Of a stretch of DNA of 8,028 bases, positions 1 through 5,456 are shown piece by piece. A model generated the notes under the pieces. That model searched no databases and was not told where the DNA came from. It saw nothing but the letters and a program-made list of their open reading frames with translations. This stretch comes from Sulfurovum sp. (GTDB lineage Bacteria; Campylobacterota; Campylobacteria; Campylobacterales; Sulfurovaceae): NCBI GenBank assembly GCA_015661795.1, contig DQVJ01000283.1, positions 1 through 8,028 of the forward strand, read 5' to 3'. Position 1 is the first letter of the stretch. Every line of letters starts with the position of its first letter. Made by a program: the position numbers and the translations under genes.

Positions 1-1
1 T

Positions 2-74
2 TTGCTTCAAAATCCAATGAAACAGAATTCACACAGTGCCGTGGAATGACTCCAAAAAACTAGACAAAAACTAA
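2..74 (+). pseudogene. possible decayed C-terminal end of an IS3-type transposase
   Basis: Short out-of-frame pieces resemble the tail of IS3-family OrfB transposases. One frame reads NPMKQNSHSAV and then stops. A shifted frame reads RGMTPKN, and a third reads LDKN before a stop at 72-74. The order HS-x-GMTPKN is like the conserved tail (HSSLGY/GMTP-x-EFE) of these enzymes, but it needs at least two frameshifts to assemble. No intact ORF and no convincing terminal repeat is visible. An 8-of-9 inverted repeat (77-85 and 116-124) follows and could be a relic of an element end. The stretch 75-132 holds nothing else I recognise. This call rests on pattern memory only and may be chance. Confidence 0.25.
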
Positions 75-132
75 TTCAGTAATTCGAACATAAAAATGAG
101 TCAAATCATTACATAGAATTACAGGATGAAAA

Positions 133-178
133 ATGGCAAGAAGAACATACACAGAAAAATTTTAGGTGCGAAAGTTAA
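133..178 (+). pseudogene. possible N-terminal stub of an IS3-type OrfA
   Basis: An ATG at 133 opens a ten-codon frame, MARRTYTEKF, that ends at a TAG (163-165). The pattern (R)RRxYTEEFK is the usual start of IS3/IS911-type OrfA helix-turn-helix proteins (HTH_Tnp_1). The next bases in a shifted frame read GAKVK and then stop, loosely matching the following family residues (x-AVKL). If real, it is a truncated and frameshifted relic lying directly against the histidine kinase remnant, and it would explain how that gene lost its front half. The match is short, so confidence is low. Confidence 0.28.
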
Positions 179-334
179 ATAACAAAAAAGATTTACCATT
201 CAGGAACACATACGTGGGACAACTCTATGGGATTAGGACTTTCTATTGTAAAAAGTATCTTAACATTGCATGGAAGTAAACTAGAGATACAAAGCGAAGA
301 GGAAAAAGGTTCTGTCTTTTCGTTTAAAATCTAA
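179..334 (+). pseudogene. C-terminal remnant of a sensor histidine kinase (HATPase G2 box)
   Basis: An open stretch of 51 codons between stops at 176-178 and 332-334 reads KIYHSGTHTW, DNSMGLGLSIVKSIL, TLHGSKLEIQS and EEEKGSVFSFKI. This is the end of a HATPase_c domain: an F-box-like (F)YHSG turn, the G2 box MGLGLSIVK, the helix ending LHG, and the closing strand pair GSVFSFKI. There is no start codon with a ribosome site, and no H-box, N-box or G1 box upstream within the window, so it is a truncated gene. It cannot be the tail of the intact kinase at 3622-4773, whose own end differs. It runs convergently into the phosphoesterase gene with only 15 bp between the stops. It probably marks a second, broken two-component system next to the functional one. 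Confidence 0.6.
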
Positions 335-349
335 CGTTAAAAATACTCT

Positions 350-1207
350 TTAGGCATCTGTGGTGTAAATAAGCTTTTCACTCACTTCATTGTTTTTTAT
401 CTCTACATAACGCATAGGGTATTCATCAAGGTCTAGAGGTCTGATAAATCCTCTTGTGGTGATAGTTTTTACCTTGTTTATCATTTTGATATTATCAATG
501 TGTTTATGACCAGAGAGGGATACAAGTAGATTTGGGTAGTCAAAAAGGGCTTTGATAGTCTCTTTAGCGTTACCTAATACATATTTATGTATATCTTTTT
601 CTTCTGTGCCACCCCAGTAGTTTGTGTAGGGGTGGTGGTTTAGTATGATGGTTGGTTTACCAAGCTCTAGCATTTTTTTGGCAAAGGTAAGGGTTTCTTT
701 GCTAAATTCCCCATTGTTTGCATTTTCTATACAACTGTCAAGTCCTAAAATAAGATGTCCGTTTATTTCTACAGCCCAGTCTTTTCTCTTAACTACCATG
801 CCTTTATAGGACATAAAGAGCTTCTTAAACTCCTCTAGGTGTATGCGGTTATCGTTAGCAGGTGAGGACTCTTTGTTTCCTCTTACATGGTAGGCAGGGC
901 AGTGGAGTTTCTCTACTATCTTTTTATAGACCAGTGCATCTGAGTTTTCTTTCATGTTGTTGTTAAAGTTGTCTCCACCAAAAAGCACACAGTCTAAATC
1001 AGGGTAATGTGTATTGAGATACGTTACTGCCATTTCAAGTGCTTCAACACTATCTGGATTTCCCATATCCATATGGGCATCGGTGATATGTACAACTTTA
1101 AGAGAATTGGTTATGGTCGTCTCTGTTTTAGTTTCATTTGCTACAAGAGGTATAGTTGCAAGTGTGGCCACCCCTTTAAAGAAGTTTCTTCTAGTTAGCT
1201 TTTTCAT
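350..1207 (-). CDS. Tat-exported calcineurin-like metallophosphoesterase
   Basis: A predicted periplasmic dinuclear-metal phosphoesterase of the calcineurin-like superfamily, substrate unknown. Numbered from the first of two adjacent ATGs (1210, 286 aa): a twin-arginine signal TRRNFFKG at 6-13 with a hydrophobic stretch to about 24; metal motif I ITDAHMD (D44, H46); motif II FGGDN (D80, N81); motif III RGNKE at 110-114; motif IV NHH at 191-193; motif V GHKH at 234-237. The catalytic histidine normal in motif III (GNHD/E) is a lysine here, while the asparagine ligand is kept. The start at 1207 (second ATG, 285 aa) is preferred because the ribosome site, AAGGG on the minus strand, lies only 2-3 nt from the first ATG and 5-6 nt from the second. 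The gene lies 12-15 bp downstream of the dsrE-like gene and surely shares its transcript. SoxB is also a member of the wider metallophosphoesterase superfamily, but this protein lacks the SoxB signatures (GHWEFTYG, GDTWQG) and is half its length. Confidence 0.85.
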   Translation of the reverse strand: MKKLTRRNFFKGVATLATIPLVANETKTETTITNSLKVVHITDAHMDMGNPDSVEALEMAVTYLNTHYPDLDCVLFGGDNFNNNMKENSDALVYKKIVEKLHCPAYHVRGNKESSPANDNRIHLEEFKKLFMSYKGMVVKRKDWAVEINGHLILGLDSCIENANNGEFSKETLTFAKKMLELGKPTIILNHHPYTNYWGGTEEKDIHKYVLGNAKETIKALFDYPNLLVSLSGHKHIDNIKMINKVKTITTRGFIRPLDLDEYPMRYVEIKNNEVSEKLIYTTDA

Positions 1208-1222
1208 CATTTCCCTTCTTAA

Positions 1223-1690
1223 TTAATCATTTATTGGTATATATGCATAGCCCTCATTTTGTCTATCTATGAGTCCTATGGTCGAGTTGGGAATTATTTT
1301 AACGTAACTCACTATATCTTTTGCTTGTAGTCCATGCTTAGGCATACCCGCGCCACACATAAGAAACTCTACGTCATAGGTATCATGCATGGTTTTGATA
1401 CGTTTTTTAAGGCTACTATAGTCTGTCATTAGTGTCTTGTCTGTTCTATACTCTGTATGTCTTGGATCTACCGTGAAGAACCGATATGCTCCTCCATGTA
1501 TGACCACGGTTACATCAAGTTCTTTCAGTTTACTCTCGTAGTAAGCTTTGTTTGCCACAATGGCTTTGAGTATTTTTCGTTCAAAGGCTTTCTGGTTTTT
1601 AGTAGTGAGGTCATAGACAACTTTGGCAGAGGAGTTTTCAGCTAAAAGTAGAGTAAAGGTTGTGAGTAGAAGTAAAAGTATTCTGTGCAT
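1223..1690 (-). CDS. secreted DsrE/DsrF-like small protein
   Basis: A 155-residue protein with a Sec-type signal peptide (MHRILLLLLTTFTLLLAENS, cleavage probably near residues 17-22). The mature part has the DsrE-family layout: an early strand KVVYDLT, a TVVIHGGAY strand-turn at 61-69 where this family places its nucleotide-like loop, a helix of positively charged residues, and the strand-Cys segment VEFLMCGAGM (C112), followed by VKIIPNSTIGLIDRQNEGYAYI. C112 is the only cysteine and sits where DsrE/YchN-family proteins carry their sulfur-handling cysteine. A good ribosome site, AAGGA on the minus strand (1697-1701), lies 6 nt before the ATG. It is the first gene of a two-gene operon with the phosphoesterase. 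Being exported next to a sox operon under a matching promoter, it may carry or bind sulfur species in the periplasm. That role is inference; the family call is from pattern recognition. Confidence 0.75.
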   Translation of the reverse strand: MHRILLLLLTTFTLLLAENSSAKVVYDLTTKNQKAFERKILKAIVANKAYYESKLKELDVTVVIHGGAYRFFTVDPRHTEYRTDKTLMTDYSSLKKRIKTMHDTYDVEFLMCGAGMPKHGLQAKDIVSYVKIIPNSTIGLIDRQNEGYAYIPIND

Positions 1691-1708
1691 GATGTATCCT
1701 TTTTATTA

Positions 1709-1740
1709 ATTCTAACAAAAAAGTGTAAATCAATTGTAAA
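1709..1740 (-). promoter_or_regulatory. promoter/operator of the dsrE-like operon (11-bp direct repeats plus extended -10)
   Basis: Read on the minus strand: TTTACA (1740-1735), five bases, TTTACA (1729-1724), then TGTTAGAAT, an extended -10 whose hexamer TAGAAT is 1714-1709. The spacing of all three elements is identical to the soxX promoter, and 24 of the 32 positions match it. No separate -35 box is seen; the repeats occupy its place, as in promoters activated by OmpR-family regulators. The implied start of transcription near 1702 gives a very short leader of about 12 nt with the ribosome site immediately inside it. The site is read from sequence; binding of the local response regulator is inferred. 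Confidence 0.6.
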
Positions 1741-1767
1741 AATATTTTATGTAGTAGTTTGAAAATA

Positions 1768-1799
1768 TTTACATTTTATTTATAAAGTGATATTATAAT
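1768..1799 (+). promoter_or_regulatory. promoter/operator of the sensor-regulator-kinase operon
   Basis: TTTACA (1768-1773), five bases, the weaker copy TTTATA (1779-1784), then a perfect TATAAT (1794-1799), at exactly the spacing found upstream of soxX and of the dsrE-like gene. With the two minus-strand hexamers (1724-1740) the region forms a back-to-back arrangement of four half-sites, TGTAAA ... TTTACA facing outward. This suggests that the response regulator controls its own operon. The surrounding DNA is extremely AT-rich, so chance resemblance is more likely here than at the other two sites. A second possible -10, TATAGT at 1806-1811, cannot be excluded. The leader would be about 34 nt. 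Confidence 0.45.
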
Positions 1800-1839
1800 T
1801 TATGGTATAGTACCTCATCGTAAAAGTAATAGGTTGTTT

Positions 1840-2976
1840 ATGTCTAAACAGATAGAAAAAAAATCATTAAATCATTATTTTCATAAAATAGCACTCTATG
1901 CCATATTTACATTGTTGATTATCCTATTTTCCTCTGTCATCTTTTTTATTCAAAATGATAAAGAAGATAGGCTAATCGTGTTAGGAGATCGAGTCGTAGA
2001 AAATTTTCGACTAGGATTAGACTATGAAATGGTTGATTTACTTTCTTTTTCTATGGCATTGTCAGAAGATGGAGAATTGAAAAATGCATTAAATTTGCTT
2101 GATGAAAGTCAAGGACATAATATCCTTTCACATATCTCTCAACGTTTTAAAAAATATACGCATTTAAAATCTCTGCGTTTACAAGTCTTAACCCCAGATT
2201 TTTTTATCTTTGCGAGGAGTTGGGATGAAGGTTTTGAAGGTATGCCTATTTGGTGGTTTAGAGATGACCTTGATGCACTTAACAAAAATAATGAGCCAAA
2301 AGTTGGTATGGAAACAGGTAGACTACTTACTTTTAAAGCAACAGTACCCATACGTAGTGGCACAAAACTTTTAGGCTACCTAGAAGTCATAAAATTTATC
2401 GATGAATTTTCAGTTAAACTTCGTAATAAAGGTGTGGAACTGATAGCACTAATGGATGAAAAGTATTTGGATAAAGCAGAACTTATGAGAGACTTTCCTA
2501 TGGTTCAAGGGTATGTCATTGCTAATCAAAATTTTAATCAACAGCTTTTATCAAAAATAGAAATGTTAGACTGGGATGATTTTTTGAGTAAAAGTTATAC
2601 TTATGAAGATGGCATACTTTATTTAAATGAACCTATGTACAATGGGGCTGGGACACAGATAGGTGTTTATATGCTTGCAGTACCAGAAGATGCATTAAGT
2701 TTCTTTAAAAAAGACAGCGAAGAAATATCATTTTTTACGCAATTTTCAGATGAAGACATAGAAAAAGTAGTGGATGCATGGCAAAACCCTTACGGGAGTT
2801 TTCGAAATAGTGAAGATAAAAATCTCATTGGATTATTGCCTAAACTGCATGAGGAAGATAAAATAGAATTAGAATTTAAAGCTAAGGTGATGTTACGTAC
2901 TTACACAAAAGAAGAACTGATAGATATTATCTTACTCAATAAACATAAAGAGAAAAAAGTAGGAGAAATACAATGA
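1840..2976 (+). CDS. membrane-anchored Cache-like sensor protein without output domain
   Basis: A 378-residue protein with one N-terminal membrane segment (about 16-37) and then a long, mostly hydrophilic region with no second membrane helix, kinase, HAMP, methyl-accepting or cyclase domain. Its body is therefore expected in the periplasm. Residues about 40-285 look like a double Cache sensory domain of the dCache_3 type: a long helix, then VLTPDFFIFARSWDEG (117-132), PIWWFRDDL, GMETGRLLTFKATVPI and LGYLEVIKF (178-186), and later a second alpha/beta half ending GVYMLAVPEDAL (275-286). Residues 290-378 are charged and helical and match nothing I recognise. The ATG at 1840 is chosen over a TTG at 1834 because the ribosome site AGG (1831-1833) is 6 nt from 1840 and touches 1834. 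It overlaps the response regulator gene by ATGA, so the two are translationally coupled. Probable role: ligand-binding partner of the kinase two genes downstream. The ligand is unknown; a sulfur compound is a guess from context. Confidence 0.75.
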   Translation: MSKQIEKKSLNHYFHKIALYAIFTLLIILFSSVIFFIQNDKEDRLIVLGDRVVENFRLGLDYEMVDLLSFSMALSEDGELKNALNLLDESQGHNILSHISQRFKKYTHLKSLRLQVLTPDFFIFARSWDEGFEGMPIWWFRDDLDALNKNNEPKVGMETGRLLTFKATVPIRSGTKLLGYLEVIKFIDEFSVKLRNKGVELIALMDEKYLDKAELMRDFPMVQGYVIANQNFNQQLLSKIEMLDWDDFLSKSYTYEDGILYLNEPMYNGAGTQIGVYMLAVPEDALSFFKKDSEEISFFTQFSDEDIEKVVDAWQNPYGSFRNSEDKNLIGLLPKLHEEDKIELEFKAKVMLRTYTKEELIDIILLNKHKEKKVGEIQ

Positions 2977-3632
2977 AAATACTCATTTTGGAAGACGAAC
3001 GAATTTTAGCGATTAGTATGCGGGAGTATCTGGAAGATTGTGGCTATGAAGTCTTGTGCTATACACAATCTGACAATGCCTATGATGCAATCTATGAACA
3101 GACCTATGATCTTCTGCTTTTGGACGTGAAAGTACCTGGAGACTTAAATGGTTTTGAGATGCTGGAACAATTACGTAAAGATGGCAATAAAACACCTGCA
3201 ATATTCATCACATCACTAACAGATGTAGAGGATTTGAGTCGTGGGTATGAGTCTGGAGCATGTGATTATATACGTAAACCTTTTGATTTAGCAGAATTAA
3301 AATTACGAGTAGAACAAGTTGTTAAGTTACAATGTTTTGGCTCTGAAGATGAAAAAATAGTTTTACCTCATGGCTACTGTTATGACGTTTCTAAAATGAA
3401 ACTTACATTATATGAAGAGAGTATTATGTTGGCAAAAACTGAGACTAAAATTTTAGAATTACTCATAAAGCAACGTGGCTCCATCGTAAGTTATGAAATG
3501 TTTTGGGAAGAGGTTTGGGGTGAGTGGATGGACTCAGCAAATATACGTGTGCAAGTAGGTAATCTACGTAAAAAACTTGAAAAAGATTTCATTAAAAATG
3601 TTCGTGGCTTAGGCTATAGTATTGATTTTTAA
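2973..3632 (+). CDS. OmpR/PhoB-family response regulator transcription factor
   Basis: A 219-residue DNA-binding response regulator of normal length. Receiver domain 1-120: acidic pocket E7-D8-E9, phospho-acceptor D51 in LLLLDVKVPG, switch threonine T80 (IFITSL), switch aromatic Y99 and invariant lysine K102 in RKPF. Winged-helix trans_reg_C domain about 128-219, with LAKTETKILELLIKQRGSIVS, the recognition helix region SANIRVQVGNLRKKL and the closing wing NVRGLGYSIDF. All catalytic residues are present, so phosphorylation control is expected. AGGAG at 2961-2965 lies 7 nt before the ATG, and the start overlaps the previous stop. Known members bind tandem repeats of about 11 bp; the three repeat-containing promoters in this window fit that rule and are the obvious candidate targets. 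Confidence 0.93.
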   Translation: MKILILEDERILAISMREYLEDCGYEVLCYTQSDNAYDAIYEQTYDLLLLDVKVPGDLNGFEMLEQLRKDGNKTPAIFITSLTDVEDLSRGYESGACDYIRKPFDLAELKLRVEQVVKLQCFGSEDEKIVLPHGYCYDVSKMKLTLYEESIMLAKTETKILELLIKQRGSIVSYEMFWEEVWGEWMDSANIRVQVGNLRKKLEKDFIKNVRGLGYSIDF

Positions 3633-4773
3633 TACTGAAGAGTTTTCACGTAAATATGCGATACGCTATACGTCTGTATTGGCTGTTTTGCTTATAGCCC
3701 CTTTGGTCATTTATGTGTATCTGTTGTTACAGATTGATGAAGCCAGAGTGAAGATTTCTTTAGAGACACAAGCAAAACAAATCATTAACGTGATGCAACG
3801 CTATAACAACAATGACAAAGTATTTCACTTCCCACGTTACAAAAAATATCAATCTGCGCTGTACAATAAAGACTATAAAAATCTTTTTAGTACGCTGACA
3901 TTTACGCCAAATTCATTTATGAATGGGTTTCATAAAAAAGAAAACTATTATTACTATATATATGCTTTACCTGAAGGGTATTACTTTGATGCCAGTTATC
4001 TTTTAGTATCCACTAAACATACTGCAAATAAAATTTACTATTTTGCAGCTTCAGTCCTCTTATCCATTATAGTAGCACTCTTTATTTTTTCATTTTTATT
4101 ATTGAGAAATTTTTCTAAACCTTTTGAAAAGCTAAATACTCAATTGGATAACTTTATTAAAGACTCCATGCATGAAATAAACACTCCTTTAAGTATTATC
4201 AATCTTAATGCAGATCTCTTTGCTAACAAATATGGTAAAAATAAATATTTAAATCGCATGAAATCAGCTTCTAAAACATTGGCAACTATTTACAATGATA
4301 TGGACTATCTGGTAAAACAAGGAAAAGTCATACATAAAATACAAAAGATTGATATAAGTGACTTTATACAAAATCGAGTAGATTATTTTCAAGAAGTAGC
4401 GCACTTGAAAGAAATACAATTGCAGACTAACATAGAGGAAAATATTTTTTATACTTTTTCTAAAACTAAACTTCAACGTATAGTTGACAACACGATATCT
4501 AATGCTATTAAATATAGTCATCCACAAAGTGATGTTGATGTTACACTCTATGAGAATGATGAGACTATTACATTTATTGTAGAAGACTATGGTGTTGGCA
4601 TAGAAAATGTCGATAAAATATTTTCACGCTATTATCGCGAAAATGAAGCAAAAGGTGGATTTGGTATCGGGCTTAATATCGTGAAGCAAATTATAGATGA
4701 AGAGGGTATTGACTTAAAGGTCACTTCCATAGTCAATAAAGGTACAGTTTTTAACTATACACTATCTAAATAA
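3622..4773 (+). CDS. membrane sensor histidine kinase (HAMP-less)
   Basis: A 383-residue kinase with two membrane helices (about 17-37 and 137-161) around a periplasmic loop of about 100 residues that is rich in tyrosine (ENYYYYIYALPEGYYF, 107-122). After the second helix there is only a short linker (RNFSKPFEKLNTQLDNFIKD) rather than a full HAMP domain. The phosphorylation box is SMHEINTPLSII with H184. ATP-binding motifs follow: N-box DNTISNAIKYSHP (N290, N294), G1 EDYGVGI (322-327), F-box IFSRYYR and G2 GGFGIGLNIVKQI (345-357). Initiation must be at the TTG at 3622: an in-frame stop at 3610-3612 closes the frame upstream, and the next ATG is codon 58, past the first helix. AGG at 3611-3613 could be its weak ribosome site. 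The gene overlaps the response regulator by 11 bp, so they are coupled. It is the cognate kinase by position, and it may take its signal from the Cache-like protein encoded first in the operon. Confidence 0.92.
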   Translation: MIFNTEEFSRKYAIRYTSVLAVLLIAPLVIYVYLLLQIDEARVKISLETQAKQIINVMQRYNNNDKVFHFPRYKKYQSALYNKDYKNLFSTLTFTPNSFMNGFHKKENYYYYIYALPEGYYFDASYLLVSTKHTANKIYYFAASVLLSIIVALFIFSFLLLRNFSKPFEKLNTQLDNFIKDSMHEINTPLSIINLNADLFANKYGKNKYLNRMKSASKTLATIYNDMDYLVKQGKVIHKIQKIDISDFIQNRVDYFQEVAHLKEIQLQTNIEENIFYTFSKTKLQRIVDNTISNAIKYSHPQSDVDVTLYENDETITFIVEDYGVGIENVDKIFSRYYRENEAKGGFGIGLNIVKQIIDEEGIDLKVTSIVNKGTVFNYTLSK

Positions 4774-4792
4774 GATATATTTATATCTTATT
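4769..4792 (+). terminator. AT-rich palindrome after the kinase gene, possible weak terminator
   Basis: Perfect 11-bp arms (4769-4779 and 4782-4792) flank a 2-base centre. The palindrome begins inside the last codons of the kinase gene. Each arm has a single G or C, so a hairpin would be weak, and the following run (CGTTTTTAC) is only a short T tract. It may slow or partly end transcription before the sox promoter, or be a protein-binding palindrome. If it fails to terminate, the signalling operon would read through into soxX. Confidence 0.3.
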
Positions 4793-4799
4793 ATTCGTT

Positions 4800-4831
4800 T
4801 TTACACTTTCTTTACATTTCCTTGTTATCAT
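4800..4831 (+). promoter_or_regulatory. soxX promoter/operator (11-bp direct repeats plus extended -10)
   Basis: TTTACACTTTC (4800-4810) is followed directly by TTTACATTTCC (4811-4821), 9 of 11 bases identical, and then by an extended -10, TGTTATCAT, with hexamer TATCAT at 4826-4831. The repeats lie where a -35 box would be, so transcription probably needs an activator. A start near 4838 would leave a 24-nt leader containing the strong ribosome site AAGGAG (4851-4856), 5 nt before the soxX ATG. The same layout precedes the dsrE-like operon and, less perfectly, the signalling operon. Confidence 0.65.
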
Positions 4832-4861
4832 ACTCTTGAAATACAAATAAAAGGAGTATGA

Positions 4862-5443
4862 ATGTATACAAAAATCAAACACTTAGCTTTGACAACATTG
4901 TTTTTATCTGCATCGACATCATTGTTTGCAATGGATTTAACCAAAGCATATGATATGCCAGAGGCAACAAAAATGATAGAAAAAGATTTGTTCCCTGAGC
5001 CTACAAAATTCACTATACCAAAGAGTTGTGACCTAACTGACCCAAAAGCAATTGCTAGAGGTGACTTTATGTTTCACAACCTTAATGGTAAAAAGGCAAA
5101 AGGTAAACTACCTGAAGGTTTAGCTAAATTTGTCGAAAAAACAGGAAAAGATGGAAAAGTCAAGAAAGAGCCTAAACAGTATGGTAACTGTGTTGCCTGT
5201 CATGATATTGAAGGTGCTAAAGGAGCAGGAAATATTGGGCCTAGTCTTGTAGGCTATAAAGCTATGTTCTTAGATACAAAAGTAAGAGATGCTGCATTTG
5301 TATATCAAAAGATTGCAGACCCTAGAGTAGACAATCCAAATACACATATGACTGTAAACTTAACTACAGGGCTATTTAATGAGCAAGAGATTTGTGACTA
5401 TACAGCCTATGTAATGGCAGAGAAAAAGAAAAAGAAAAAGTAA
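4862..5443 (+). CDS. soxX: SoxX, monoheme cytochrome c subunit of the SoxAX complex
   Basis: Small c-type cytochrome that pairs with SoxA in the periplasm and accepts the electrons released when thiosulfate is joined to the SoxY cysteine. A Sec signal peptide covers residues 1 to about 23 (LSASTSLFA). The single heme site is CVACH at 110-114; M163 in NTHMTVNL is the likely second axial ligand, followed by the family-typical LFNEQEICDYTAYVMA. C56 and C178 are two further cysteines. The region before the heme (76-106) is rich in lysine, and the protein ends in six lysines, a tail I do not know from model SoxX proteins. At 193 residues it is longer than the Paracoccus type. First gene of soxXYZAB, 13 bp before soxY. 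Confidence 0.92.
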   Translation: MYTKIKHLALTTLFLSASTSLFAMDLTKAYDMPEATKMIEKDLFPEPTKFTIPKSCDLTDPKAIARGDFMFHNLNGKKAKGKLPEGLAKFVEKTGKDGKVKKEPKQYGNCVACHDIEGAKGAGNIGPSLVGYKAMFLDTKVRDAAFVYQKIADPRVDNPNTHMTVNLTTGLFNEQEICDYTAYVMAEKKKKKK

Positions 5444-5456
5444 AAGGATAATAAAA

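Noticed and set aside
1014..1226. Plus-strand open frames opposite the start of the phosphoesterase gene
   Set aside because: The minus strand encodes a complete protein with all family motifs; the plus-strand frames are short and match nothing.
1834..1839. TTG at 1834 as start of the Cache-like sensor protein
   Set aside because: The ribosome site AGG (1831-1833) directly touches this codon, which leaves no spacing. The ATG at 1840 has a normal 6-nt spacing and a lysine-rich start before the membrane helix.
4769..4792. The palindrome as a strong intrinsic terminator
   Set aside because: The arms are almost wholly A-T and are not followed directly by a long T run. It is listed only as a weak possible terminator.
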